A stretch of 64,000 nucleotides of DNA from Haberlea rhodopensis. Its lineage: Eukaryota; Streptophyta; Magnoliopsida; Lamiales; Gesneriaceae. The stretch's first letter is position 1; the number at the start of each line of letters is the position of its first letter. Under the pieces are notes generated by a model. That model saw nothing but the letters and a program-made list of their open reading frames with translations, ran no database searches and was not told the DNA's origin. Of the stretch, positions 23,187 to 36,000 are shown piece by piece. The DNA is taken from the NCBI GenBank assembly GCA_907163345.1, contig CAJQUN010000055.1, positions 186,001 to 250,000 on the forward strand, in the 5' to 3' direction. The position numbers and the translations under genes are program-made.

Positions 23187-24932
23187 TAGGAGAAAATTAT
23201 ATTCACATAAGTCCACTTTTTAAAGAGTTGGTTTGCAAAGTTCTTTTTTAGTTCCCAAAATACCCTTAAGTTATAAAAAACTCTAAACCTAATTTCAGAT
23301 TAACTCTTTACATCATTCTTTCACCCGTCTGCACTTAAAATCTCCAATTTTTTGATGATTCTCAGATCATTATTTTATTCATCATCTTGTCACCTCACCT
23401 CGTCGCCCCGACCTAAAAATTATTTGCTAAAATGTTATGCACATGAAATATGTTTGAATCAAAGCATCTAAATTGTTCGTAACATTTTCAATCTTTTTGA
23501 ATCGAAGAAGACCTCGGACTACTCTGCACATATAATTTTTGGATCTATTCTGCGCATTCCATCGTGTGTATGTATATTGTGTGTATGTGAATTATAAATT
23601 TTGAATACCGGTGCTAAATTATAGATAGCGAAAGTTTGTAGGTATGTTCTAAAAAAAAGTCTCTCATGGTTTTGACTGATGTATATAGATGAAGAAGTAA
23701 GGTATGCATTGGTGTCCGTGATTGTTTGCTCATTTCCAAAATTTACAGCCTGACAGCAAGATATTGCAACGAATAAGATGGCCCAGAGAAAAAGTAATTG
23801 GTGCACGAAATTTATAAAAAGTAACTGGTGCACGAAAACGATAAAAAGTAACTGCTGCACGAAAACGATAAAAAGTAACTTGTGCACGAAAATTATAAAA
23901 AAGTAACTGGTGCACGAAATATAACCTTGGTGCACGCAAATCATAAAAAGTAACTGGTGCACGAAAATTATAAAAAAGTAACTGGTGCACGAAAATATAA
24001 CATTCGTGCACGAAAATCATAAAAAGTAACTGGTGCACAGAAATTATAAAAAGTAAACGGTGCACGAAAATATAACATTGGTACATGAAAATATAACACT
24101 GATTCCCGAAAATACAACACTGGTGTACGAGCTTTGTGTTAATTAACTGATGCATAAAATTTACAAAAAACAAACTGGTGCATGGAATTAAATGGTTTAT
24201 GCATCACTTACTTAATTATATGGTTCGTGCATCACTCACTTGCGATTATGGTTAGTGCATCACATATTTTTTCTATGTTTCGTGCATCAGTGACTGATTT
24301 TAATTTTCATGCATCAATTACTGATTTTCAATTTTCGTGCATCAGTTACTGATTTTAATTTTCTTGAATCAGTTACTGATTTTCATTTTACGTGCATCAG
24401 TTACTGATTTTCAATTTTTCGTGCACCAGTTACTGTTAATAATTTTCGTGCACCGGTTCTTTTTTATAATTTTTGTGCACCAGTTACTTTTTATAATTTT
24501 CGTGCATCAATTAATTTTTCTTTGAGTCATCTTATTCGTTGCAAGTTTCAAGCTGTAAATTCTGAAAATGAGCAAAGAAGCACATACACCAATAAATCAT
24601 AACTATAAACCTCGAAATGCAACAAACAGTATATTTATATACACTGACACACATACACACACAACACACACACATACCATAATCGAAAAAAAAACCTGGA
24701 ACGAAGTGATGGAACGAAAAATCGAAGAGATGAAGAGAAAAACCAACTGTAAGAAATCGTAAATGGCGAGAGATTTACGAAAAGATTTGAATCGCAGTGG
24801 TGAAAGGAAGAGCTCGAACGAGTGCTGAAATGAAGAGATTGAAAATTTCTGAGATTGACGCATTTTCTTATTAAGATCACTTTTGTTATTTTAACCTAAA
24901 GTGGACTTAAATGATTGCAAGTTTTTTCCCTA
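23187..24932. mobile_element. Foldback-type element with repeat-rich arms, ~1.75 kb
   Basis: Two long inverted arms. The left arm has TAGGAGAAAATT...AAGTCCACTTT (from 23187) and TTTGCTCATTTCC...GCAACGAATAAGATG (about 23726-23780). The right arm has all of these in reverse complement near 24890-24932 and 24525-24590. The arms end in arrays of a 22-24 bp unit, AAAAAGTAACTGGTGCACGA, read forward at about 23800-24070 and inverted at about 24290-24520. There is no transposase ORF; the minus ORFs at 23519-24173 only translate the array. No TSD was fixed, so Mutator-like versus other foldback class is undecided and outer borders are approximate. Confidence 0.7.
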
Positions 24933-26700
24933 AATTATGATGAATAAAGTTTTATCGTTGTGTAGCGGCCTGAACTTTCTCCATTATTTTATTCAAAGGA
25001 AAACTCCAACCCGGTTGTGCCTGCTGGCCTAATGTCTGAATCCTATGTTTGTTGGGACACTCTTATTGGGTTTTATGCTCTGATGCATATGACCATGTCA
25101 CTTTTTTTTTTCCTTTTACGATATTTTTTTTTGCTCACAAGCTATACTAACCGGAGGGAGGAGGATGTCTCGAACCTCCTCCATGAAGGGAGGACTACAT
25201 GATCTTTGATTTTTTTGAAAAACTAAAGTTATCGTTTATCTCTATGTATTTTTCTATAACGTCCGATAAATTTCAGGAATTTTTTGAAGTTTTTGGGAAG
25301 TTATAAAAATGAATTTTGTTTCGATCCTTACAAAATCCGAGAAATCAAAAAGAAAAATTCGTGAAAAATTAGCCTTTTATGATTATATCGGCAATAGTCC
25401 GGCAGAAGAAGGGTTATTCAAGGCAGGCTCAATGGATAACAGCGATGGAATTGTTCCCTTAAAGTTCTGGAGTAAGACATCGATTTAAGATGATGGTGAT
25501 ACGTTAATATAAGCCAAATTATTTGCAGATAAAGCAAATATATACAACCAAAAATTATTTTGAATAATTATCCAAAACAACTGAAGCTATTTGATTATCT
25601 CTTGGGAAAAACTAGAAATGAAAATGTAAATTAATTTGTTTGTTTTAAGAACGACATAAAATATGGAAGAAAAAGTGTTCCAACACACATTAAAAAACCT
25701 TTGAATCATGTGATTGTTTATTTATTTCTTGATTAATTGAAGGGTTTTTCTTTTTCGAAATTAAATACATAGAAATTGCTGCAATTTAAGTGTCGAAATT
25801 TTACAAGATATCCAAAATATCTCATTATTTTATTTCAAGAGTCAAAATAAATCAACCCATTAATTATTCACATATGTTAAGAGAAAATTATCATTACTAT
25901 CGTTGATGCACACACGTTATGAGTGTAACCTCATTCGGGTCATAACAACTCAAAAGAAATCTTGTTGCAGATTTGCATTTTAAAATAATGTTGATGAACC
26001 AAACGTGAAAATAGTGGAGATGAAACAAACATGATTGCGTAGAGGTTAGAATTTTTATTGGCGATTTTCAACAAAAGCGGGAGTAGTTAAGATGGGGGAG
26101 TGAATTTAAAGTTTAATAAATACTAAACAAATATTTAGAAAACATGGGGTGACTAATAAACTTATGTAACAATAAAAAAAAAGTTTCAATAAACGTGTAA
26201 TAAATGTTAATTATCACATCATTTAAGAGAAATATCATTATATAGTATTCATTTTTTTAAATTTTCGGCCAGAATATTTGATTTTCTCAAATATCCAAAC
26301 AAAATTTTAGTTTGTTTTAGAAAATTCCCATCGAAATTAGACGATATTCTAAATTATCACAATTTTTTTGTATAAAATATATAAATAACAAGAACTTGTG
26401 TAATTTAGATATTGCTAAAAATATTTGTAATCACTCGATGACAAAAAATGTTTATATGATTAATTAGCAATATCATATATTTTAGAAAACTGTTGAGATT
26501 GATGTTTCACTATATCTACAAAAAATTTAAGATTTTTTAAATCAATAAAGAACTTTGTGTGATATCAATTTTTTTATGAACTGAATGCTTATAAACACAG
26601 AATTACTATGTAAGTGCGAATTATTAGATCGCCGACCCATCCAGCGTGCAGTTTTGAAGCGATTCCTGGTCGATTTTCTCAGCTTGTCTCTTAGACCCGA
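24933..26700. other. Intergenic DNA between foldback element and SEC13
   Basis: AT-rich. It contains a psbB-like fragment (separate entry), and a short C/G-richer part at 25010-25200 that I do not recognise. Otherwise no structure seen. Confidence 0.45.
25363..25452 (+). pseudogene. psbB: psbB-like plastid-derived fragment
   Basis: Translates as EKLAFYDYIGNSPAEEGLFK then AGSMDNSDGI, matching an internal stretch of the CP47 photosystem II protein (EKLAFYDYIGNNPAKGG... in chloroplasts) with several changes. Similarity ends abruptly and a stop follows within about 15 codons. Best read as an old nuclear insertion of plastid DNA. Only about 30 codons match. Confidence 0.6.
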
Positions 26701-26755
26701 AAGCGGTCCTCAGATCCGACCCATTTCGATTCGTGCAGTCTTATCTTTCTCTGAG

Positions 26756-27551
26756 GTGATGAAACCCTTCTGCTATTCCCCAACCATATCCTTTCTTTTT
26801 CTTGAATTTTTATGCAGAGACATGCTAATTCTTTTCGTTCCTTTTCATTTGAAGATTTCTGGGATCCGGGAGAAAATACTAGGTCTGCATAGTTTATGGT
26901 TAATCCTGTGTGCCCTTTTGCGTCCGTTTAAATTTGGAGAAAAGATTTAATGTTCTGACCGAGATTTGGAAAATCTTTGGAGATGGGTTCGTGACGTTTA
27001 GTTAGTATTATTCATTGGATTAATTGGTTTGGAATAAATTATATTATTTTTTTTGTAGGAAAATTGAAGTTATCTTTGTGATTGTCTAGCTGGAGAATGT
27101 AGAAGGTCTAAATGATGCGAGTAAATCTTTGATTTAAGAACAACTGAATCTAATCTAGGTTATTGGGTTTGATGTATAGTGGAGAGCTCATTGACTCAGT
27201 TTTGATCAATGGATGCAAATTTAAATTATGTGTCTTTAAGGTGGAGGGGACCAGTGGAGCAAGTAGACTCGACCTGAAATGTAAAAGAAATTCAAATTAT
27301 AATTTCATGTGTAATTTTCTAAAAATATACGTTTGTCGTAGACTTAATTCATCAGCGCTCACTTTTGTGTTGCTTATATTTCTTCACTATGTAGTGTTTT
27401 ATTGTTACATTTTTGTTCTGTTCTTGTTCTGTGATGGTTGGGAGGTATGCTTGATATTTACAAGTGGATTTGCTGGAATAGATATGATATGAATTTGAAT
27501 GATAGTGAGCTGTGCTCCTCTAATCAGTGACATTTGATATGAATATTACAG
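26756..27551 (+). other. Probable 5' UTR intron of SEC13
   Basis: CTGAG/GTGATG at 26755/26756 and a T-rich tract ending ATTACAG at 27551, 56 bp before the SEC13 ATG, would define a leader intron. No protein-coding reading upstream joins SEC13. Inferred from splice-site appearance only. Confidence 0.4.
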
Positions 27552-27607
27552 GAGTTGGTAGCATATTGATCGAAAATTCAAGAAACTGAGAATAAGCAGT
27601 GAACAAA

Positions 27608-28516
27608 ATGCCTGCGCAGAAGATAGAAACAGGTCACAATGATGTTGTTCATGATGTTTCCATGGATTACTATGGAAAACGTGTGGCGACAGCATCATCC
27701 GATGCCACTATTAACATAATAGGTATTGGCAATAACTCTACATCTCAACATCTGGCTACCTTGAGCGGGCACCAAGGTCCCGTCTGGCAGGTTTCTTGGG
27801 CGCACCCCAAGTTTGGTTCGATTCTTGCTTCCTGTTCATACGATGGCAAGATCATCATATGGAAGGAAGGTAATCAGAACGAATGGTCTGAGTCTCATGT
27901 CTTCACAAACCATAAATCATCTATCAATTCCATTGCTTGGGCACCCCATGAGCTGGGACTCAGCTTGGCGTGTGGTTCATCTGATGGTAATATTTCTGTC
28001 TACACGGCTCAGTCAGACGGTAGTTGGGACACTACGAGAATAGACCAAGCTCACCCTGTGGGGGTGACTGCTGTTACTTGGGCTCCTTCAATGGCACCTG
28101 GTGCATTAGTTGGATCTGGAGTGCATGATCTTGTGCAGAAGCTAGCTTCTGGTGGCTGTGATAATACTGTGAAAGTGTGGAAGCTATACAATGGTAACTG
28201 GAAAATGGACTGTTTCCCGGCTCTGCAGATGCACTCAGACTGGGTGAGAGACGTTGCATGGGCACCAAATTTGGGGCTTCCCAAGTCGACGATAGCCAGC
28301 GCATCTCAGGATGGTACTGTTGTTATATGGACTGTGGCAAAGGAAGGTGATCAATGGGAGGGTAAAGTTTTGAAGGACTTCAAGGTGCCGGTTTGGAGGG
28401 TTTCGTGGTCTCTAACTGGGAACTTGTTGGCCGTGGCAGCTGGGGACAATAATGTTACGTTGTGGAAAGAAGCAGTTGATGGGGAGTGGCAAGAGGTCAC
28501 CACAGTTGATCAATAA
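27608..28516 (+). CDS. SEC13: SEC13, WD40 protein of COPII coat and nuclear pore
   Basis: SEC13 pairs with SEC31 in the outer cage of COPII vesicles that leave the endoplasmic reticulum, and also belongs to the Nup107-160 nuclear-pore subcomplex. The coding region is one exon of 302 residues. The start MPAQKIETGHNDVVHDVSMD is chosen because it matches the family N-terminus; the reading extended upstream would need a non-ATG start. Six WD-type blades are visible, for example GHQGPVWQVSWAHPKFGSIL, ASCSYDGKIIIWK, SSINSIAWAPHELGLSLAC, SGGCDNTVKVWK, DWVRDVAWAPNLGLP and VPVWRVSWSLTGNLLAV. SEC13 normally has six blades and borrows a seventh from its partner. The intronless coding region is shared with Arabidopsis SEC13A/B as I recall. 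Confidence 0.95.
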   Translation: MPAQKIETGHNDVVHDVSMDYYGKRVATASSDATINIIGIGNNSTSQHLATLSGHQGPVWQVSWAHPKFGSILASCSYDGKIIIWKEGNQNEWSESHVFTNHKSSINSIAWAPHELGLSLACGSSDGNISVYTAQSDGSWDTTRIDQAHPVGVTAVTWAPSMAPGALVGSGVHDLVQKLASGGCDNTVKVWKLYNGNWKMDCFPALQMHSDWVRDVAWAPNLGLPKSTIASASQDGTVVIWTVAKEGDQWEGKVLKDFKVPVWRVSWSLTGNLLAVAAGDNNVTLWKEAVDGEWQEVTTVDQ

Positions 28517-29600
28517 TAATACAGGTTTTTTTTTTTTGTTGTGAAAGGGGAAATAGAGTGTTTTATTTGCTCGTTCAATCTACGCTTTTTGGGTTTCTAA
28601 GATTTTTCTATACCATGGTTTGCTGTTCCACATTTTGCTTGTATGGAATGAACATGTTAGCGATCTGGTTTATTATAGTGTTTTGTGAAAATATTTTATA
28701 AGGGGGTGATCTCATAGTTACTAGAAGGTGAAGATGACAGGGTTGGCCCATGGATTTTCCTTCCTTTTCTTTTGCCGCATAGGTTGAAGGGAGATAGTTC
28801 ATCAACTGTTCGTAAGGCCAACTAAACTCATAATTTAGTTTTATAAATATAAAACTTCCTATTTAGACATGGTATGGTAAAATAAGTCGGGTATAATGAT
28901 AGAATGTGTTCATTACTTGCTCTTTTTATAATTTTTTGTAATATATTATCATTAACAAAAGGAATTTATTAAATTAAATTATTACATAATTATTTGTGAA
29001 ATCTTAAGAAATTAAATTGATGATGATAATAAAATCATAACAACTATTAAATAGAGGAGTGAGAAAGGAAATGGTGAGGCATGTCGGGTAAAATTATTAG
29101 AATGGGTATATAACGATTTGTTCTAATTTTTGGTAAACAAAACTATTTTCCGAATCTAAATACTCCAGATAGAGACATTTACTTCGAAACATAAAGAATT
29201 AAAGATCTGGAGTAGAACATAGCAGCCCTCTCTCAATCTCAAAACAAAAATGTCATTTACGAAGATTTCGATCGAGATATCCGAAGACATTAGATCATTC
29301 TCACATTCTTGAATAAGGGGAGTGGAATGATAATTTTTTTTTTAGAGATTTTCGGACACCTGTTTATGAAAAAACCACATAATGAAGTATATCTTCTAAC
29401 CTTATATTTCAGCCCTATTGACCTTAAATTGATTCAATCTTCTAGCCTGATTTTTATTAAATCCCAAATACTGAAGGATAATAAAATATTTCTTTGTGAC
29501 ATTAGACGTGAATAATTTTAATAATATTATAATGCCAAAGCTCATGGAGGTGTATCCATATTTGGCAGAGTAGGTGAGGGTACCCGTGAAGGAAATGATC
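28517..29600. other. SEC13 3' region and intergenic DNA
   Basis: 3' UTR followed by AT-rich sequence with no supported feature up to the hAT target site at 29601. Confidence 0.5.
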
Positions 29601-30114
29601 TGTACATGTAGACATGACCACGGTTCGTGAACCGCCGGTTGACGGTTCGGAACCGCCGGTTCGACGGTTCAAAAGAGCTCGACCCTTAACCTTAACCTTC
29701 ATAGACGGTTCCGGTTACGGTTCGTGAACCGCCGGTTACGGTTACGGTTACGGTTACGGTTAACCACCGGTTACGGTTACGGTTCGACCCTTATATTTTT
29801 TTAATTTAAACAATTAAAATTAAAAAATTATTTAAAAAAATTAAAAATTACTCTAAAAGAATCATAAAAAATAACAAAGGAAATGTAAGGTGGAGGGGAG
29901 AGTTTGAACTTTTTAAGTTGTCATTAACTCTCTATATTCATATGAATCATTTATCAATTTATATGTTGAGTTCGAACGTGTGGGTATATCTAGTGGAAAT
30001 TTTATAGGTCGCATGTCATTAATCTTACAAAACGTATTGTTTCGTCAAACTCAAACTCGATGTGATCACAAATAAGATAATGTCATTTTAATTGATTGAA
30101 CCTGAGTATCTAAC

Positions 30115-31245
30115 GATGCTAATTACATATGAAATTGATGTGAAACATATATAATTTTGATACTAATTACAAATGATATTGGCATGCAACATTTACAATT
30201 ATGATACTAATTACATATGAAATTCGTATGAAACCTATACAAATTTGGTACTAATTATAAAAGAGTTTGGTATGAAACATTTACAATTATTATACTAATT
30301 ACATATTTAATTGGTATGAAAATATACAACTTTGGTATAATTACAAATGATATTGGTATGAAATATTTACAATTATGGTACTAATTACATATGAAATTGG
30401 TATGAAACCAATTCAATTTTGATACTAATTGCAAAAGAGATTGATATGAAATATTTACAATTTTGTTACTAATTACATATGACATTGGTATGAAACGTAT
30501 ACAACTTTGGTACTAATTACAAATGATATTGACATGAAACATTTACAATTATGATACTAATTACATATGAAATTGACGAATATAAATTTATTAAGTTAGA
30601 AGTTATTAATTTATATAATATGTCACTATCAATTTACAAAAAAAAAAAAACAAATGTCAATAAAGTTATTTTTATGATGATGTTATTGATTAATCATAAA
30701 TATATTAAGTTAGAAGTTATTAATTTATATAATATAAAGTTAGTGTATATGAAAGATTTACAATTATGGTACTAATTACATATGAAGTTGATATGAAACA
30801 TATACAACTTTGGTCTAATTACAAATGAAATTGGTATTGAAATATTTACAATGATTGTACTAATTACATATGAAATTGGTATGAAACATATACAACTTTG
30901 GTACTTATTCCATATGAACTTGGTATGAAACCTTTACAATTTGGTACTAATTACACATGATATTAGTATGAAACATTTACAATTATGGTACTAATTACAT
31001 ATGAAATTGGTAAGAAATCTATACAACTTTGGTACTAATTACAAATTATATTAGTATGTAACATTTACAATTATGGTACTAATTACACGTGATATTAGTA
31101 TGAAACATTTATGGTACTAATTACATATGAAATTAATATGAAATCTTTACCATTTTTGTACTAGTTACACATTATATTGGTATGAAATATTTACAATTAT
31201 GGTAATAGTTACATATGAAATTGGTATGAAATCTATACAAAGTTG
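30115..31245. repeat. 88-bp tandem array inside the hAT element
   Basis: A unit of about 88 bp, made of two ~44-bp halves (ACTAATTACATATGAAATTG... and ACTAATTACAAATGATATTG...), repeats from about 30115 to 30580 and again from about 30755 to 31245. The interruption carries a doubled 'TTAAGTTAGAAGTTATTAA' segment near 30590 and 30700, a variant of which recurs at about 31445. Units are diverged, so the array is old. Confidence 0.85.
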
Positions 31246-31927
31246 GTATTTGATGTGAGTCGTTATTTCTCACGTTCGGTAGAACTTGGTGTATGCGAAA
31301 AATAAACAAAGAACACTACAATTTTTAATATAAGAAAATGAATCGACGAATATAACATTGAATTATTTGTTATTCATATATAAGAAAACAACACAAAAGT
31401 TCTTATTATGTTAAAAATAGTCAGTAATGATATTTTTGATTATCAATTAGATGTTAATAATTTATATAATATAAAGTTAGTGAATTATCAATTCAATTTG
31501 TTGTTCACAAATCATTATAAGCAAATTAGTAAAAGATTTTATTAATTAATCAAATATCACATTATCGAGTTTCTATAGTAAGTCATATCGTGAAAAATTA
31601 AGATATACTTATTTGATTATTGTATATAATGTAAATCAAATAAAGTGCTTGTACAATAATTAAAATGTATATATTATATATGTTTATAATAATTTACTTC
31701 ATTATTATAATATTTTATTTTGCAACAACTATTTCTTTAGTTCTTATGAATTTATCCAACATTTTTTGTTATATTTACTTTGCTATATTTTATTTCTATT
31801 TTACGATATTTATTTAAGGGCATAACATATTTTTCTAGATAAATTTTATTTACATTTGTCAATATAAAATATTTATCATTAAATTACATATATAATATAT
31901 ATTGTCTAAATTAAAACAAACATGATG

Positions 31928-31990
31928 ATAGCTTAGTGGTAAGAAGCTGTATATACCTATTGGAGGTCAAGAGTTCGAGTCTTCGGTAAC
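31928..31990 (+). repeat. tRNA-like (SINE-type) promoter fragment
   Basis: TAGCTTAGTGG resembles an RNA polymerase III A box, and GAGTTCGAGTC about 40 bases on resembles a B box. A cloverleaf and flanking acceptor pairing are not convincing, so a SINE head or decayed tRNA is more likely than a working tRNA gene. Confidence 0.4.
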
Positions 31991-32246
31991 ACAAACTTTA
32001 ATTTTAAAATAAAAAAAAATTTAAAAATATATATAAAAACCGTGGAACCGCCGGTTCAAAACCGCCGGTTCGAACCGGCGGTTCCACGGTTTCCGCAATC
32101 GTGAACCGTAACCGGCCCGTACAGTAACGGGCCGGTTACGGTTCGGACCCGTGAACCGGGTCAACGGTTAACCGGCCCGTTGACCAGGTTACGGGTCCGG
32201 GCCGGGCCACGGTTTTTATTAAACCGTGGTCATGCCTATGTACATG

Positions 32247-33041
32247 GAAATGAAAGAATCCCGCATAATTATTTAACAAAATATTTCAGAATAAAAAGTT
32301 GAGCACCCCTGCCCTGGTCGAGGGGGCGGGAAAATACTATAGACATATGAGCTTGCATCTAAAAAAATTACCACGTTCTGTACCCAGAGAGATTTGAACA
32401 CCTTTCCTTACTGAGCTCATAATTTGGTCAATTTAAATTGTAGTAACAAACAAATAAAACATAGAAAAGGTAAATTGTTCTGAAACAAGAATATTTTGGC
32501 CCCATATACACATAGATTATCAATAAAAAAACATGTTATTGAAGATCTAAACATAAAGATTCTGCTATACCATTTCACCTCACCCCATCAGTATCTGTAA
32601 CATAATCTAGCAGAATAGAGCTGCAAGAAAACTTCATTCTGTAGACAGTACAACAATAAACATTCTTATGGCTACACTTTAGCCCGTGAAACCCCAGCGC
32701 GGTCAAATAAAAACAGGACTCTAACTTAACAACGCTTAACATGATATATATACAGAGATGGTAAATGTACCATTGATTTGTGCATACAAGGTAAAACTAT
32801 GATCCCAAGAAACTCGGAACTCTGAAGGTTATTTGGTTCATTGAGAAGAGTAAATAGACAAGAATGCTGGATAAATGCCTCCTATGGGTAGAACACGCAC
32901 CAAAGAACTCTACAAAAGCGAGAATGAGATATGGTGTCATTCAATTAAATATTTAAATTTATCTTGCACGTAGTTTTTTAAAAGGACGGAAAGCTACTTA
33001 CATGCTTGTATATCACGGTCTTGCAAAAAGGGCCTACACAT
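32247..33041 (-). other. SNL 3' UTR and intergenic DNA
   Basis: Downstream of the SNL stop codon on the minus strand. Probable 3' UTR, then low-complexity DNA up to the hAT element. No gene seen. Confidence 0.5.
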
Positions 33042-36000
33042 TCATATAGAGGCTGCCAGAAACTGGTGAAACCGTTGCACCCGCTGCTGGTTCTTAAGGG
33101 AATATGTTCCTGCTGGTGTGTTTTTTCTTCTGCGTCCCAAACGAATAAAGAAGTCCTCTGTGTCAAGGACATAATAGATCTGAAAGCATGATATATGATC
33201 AGATGCAGAAGAATTCTCCATGAGTAAATGGACCATCAGTTATTAAGCAAGATTTAGCGAACCACATTTATCGAAGTATTGATTACTTCACTCGAAAACA
33301 ATCTGAAAATTACAAGGTCTAGGTCCTAGACAGACAAGTGAGTTTGGGTTTCGAATGTCATAACAGCATATAGATGAAAAGAGTGAAATTCGAATTTTAG
33401 AAAGTGAATGGATAAAGCAAACACAACACAATTTTATGCATTTCAACCATGAAAGTCTACATCAACGCAATAAATGCCCCAAAAATACTAAATATGTCGT
33501 CAATCTCTTAGATTAGATTACAATCATCACATCTTTATATAGCCTAGAAAATATCTGAATGCACATGGGAAGAAATAATTCCTAAATAAAATACACAAAC
33601 ATGCTTTCAAAGATTTATCAAAATCTGAGAGAGTGGGGAATGTGTGTGATATATTGATCCTACGCGTAAACCAGATTGATGAGAACTATACCTTTGATGA
33701 GGTCGCTGACATCTTGCACTCCAACCCATTCATGATCAAAGCTTTTTCTGTGGCCATAATTAGAGCAGTAGATTCATCGAGATTCGCATACTTGCGCATA
33801 TTCCTGGACATCAAACAAGCATTTCTTATATTGAATTGATCTCTATATTTTACAGTCTCCTCTAATTGGTCAGAATAATGGTAATAACCATAATAATAAT
33901 AACAACAAAAAGGATACGTAACCTCCCTTCTCTTTTCCACATTAACTTAGCCCCACCATAAATTCTAAAAAAATCCAGAGATTGACAATAGACTGGGGAA
34001 ACAGTTTAAACTAGCCAAGTTTCCTCGTACGACACCTCAAATGTTTTCAAAAGGTTAGTAAAGTGAATTTATCATCAAAGTCTTCCTTTTGAGGTCAAAA
34101 ATTAATTCAAAATTAAAATCAGTCTTTTATGGTTATGCCATTTAAAATACCCAGAAAAAATGTATCAAAATCGGTTAATGAGATGCTACAGTGGGGGTAC
34201 CCCCACTGCAGATCCCACCAATGCCCCCAAACACCTATTAGTGAAGGACTAATTCAAATATGATGTTGGTGACATGTTTATTTATGTCGAATGAATACAG
34301 GTTTTCTAAACTGAGAAAATAGGCCCCCAAAACTTGTTACTACAAAGAAAATTAAATTATGGGTGAGGTGATGTAATTGGGTTTATGCTTGCACTGCCGT
34401 TGTTTCATGTTATAAAGTTTTAGGAAACACAGATTAGTGATAAGCGTAGGTCCACATTACAACTGACTTGTCCCATGACCTTGTCGAATTTATTTCCTCG
34501 TCGTTTTAGCAATGTCAGTGTCAACATGCAAATTCTTATCATTTTCTCAAAAAAAGAAGCATCACTATTGTTCAAGCTGCGTGAATTCGAATTGGAACTG
34601 AATCAACTGATATAAATACCTCTGCAGCATAATCACCGATGACTCCTTTTTCCCCCGATCAACTGAAAGATAATCATTACGAAGATAGATTGCAAAATTA
34701 GGGTCGAGTGAGACTGCCACGACTTCCGACTTCTCACTTCCATCATCCATCAATTGTACAGATAAACGGGTAGGAATCGATGACTACAACAGAAAGAAAA
34801 CAGCTCAGCACCCAAGCAAACTTTTCAGAAACCCTGAAAAAGGTACAGCCTATGAATAAAAGTAACTTGATTCAAAGTGCAAGGAAACATACACATTCAA
34901 GCCTGCATATATTCTCATCGTGCAAATAAATTCGGACGTTTTCGTAATAAACTGAATCAACGTACTTCTCTGGATTCCTAGTTTTTTCATAGTCATACAA
35001 TTGAAGCAGCTTAATATCCACTTCGTCACTTGAAACAGTTTGGAGCTGCAGAAGGAAAGCAGTACCCAAAAGCAAGCTGTAAAATTTTGAAGCCAATTGC
35101 AAAGAAATTAAACCATAATTTAAGGAGAATACCTGTTTTACCAACTTATATATCAATTTATCCAACGTAAAGAGCACATATGACTGGTTTCCAATAAGTG
35201 ATCGACAATCATCTTCAAATTTAGTATTATCAGAAGATCCATCAAGTAACCTAAACAATGCAGTCATGAACCTGCATTTGAAATCAAGAGGTATCAATAC
35301 AAAGCAATATAGCTTCCAAGTCTCTCTAAAACAAAAGTATGCTGCTAAACAACCTAGAGTAGGGATCAGAACTCGCGTCCTTTGCATTTCTCCATTTGGA
35401 TTCGCCAGATAATAAGTTCACTTTAGCTGATAATATCCTCTCATACAGTGTCTGGAAGCATAAAAGAAAAGCTAAATAATGAAAATGTGGCCCATGAATT
35501 TGCTACATTGATTCTGTAGATACAACATATAAGAAAGGGACGTAGAGGTCTCCAAGAGAATTGTAATTACAACAAATAAACCAAACACAAAAGACTGTAA
35601 GCATGCCTCATGCAGCCTGAAAAGCACATAAAAGTTGTCATTTCCATAAAAAATCCGCCGATCTTTTTTCTCCCCACCCACCAGTGGATAAGCAACACGC
35701 TTTGACAGAGGCTTGCAACTCCGCAAGAAATGTTCAGACTGTGACACAGATGCACCATCTCCTCCAATATAGTGAGCTTCACTAGTATTTTCAGCCTCAC
35801 CTTCACTCTCTACTTTGCCATCAATGTCATCAGGTTCTCCATCGTCCTCTTCCTCGTGCTCTTCTCGCGAACACTCATCGGCGGCGGACTCACTACCTGA
35901 AACATCTTCTCCTGCCTCGGAAGGATTCTCACTGTCCTCGTCATCAGCATCTGCATCGTTTTCACCAGCAGTATCTGGGCAAATTTCTTCATGATGGCCG

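Larger units (their letters stand above)
29609..32238. mobile_element. Large non-autonomous hAT element with internal satellite, 2630 bp
   Basis: The ends are TAGACATGACCACGGTT and the complement of TAGGCATGACCACGGTT, with an exact 8-bp TSD TGTACATG (29601-29608 and 32239-32246). Subterminal regions are packed with GGTTAC, CCGGTT and GAACCG motifs in both orientations, typical binding-site arrays of hAT elements. The interior is an AT-rich tandem array plus a tRNA-like fragment. No transposase reading exists, so it needs a helper element. Confidence 0.88.

Noticed and set aside
23519..24173. Minus ORFs rich in HQLLF repeats as a repeat protein
   Set aside because: They translate the tandem arms of the foldback element; the inverted arm gives the same peptide on the other strand.
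29700..29790. Interstitial telomere repeat
   Set aside because: The GGTTAC hexamer is not the plant TTTAGGG repeat and belongs to the hAT subterminal array.
31928..31990. Functional tRNA gene
   Set aside because: A/B-box-like motifs exist but acceptor and anticodon stems do not pair well; listed only as a tRNA-like fragment.
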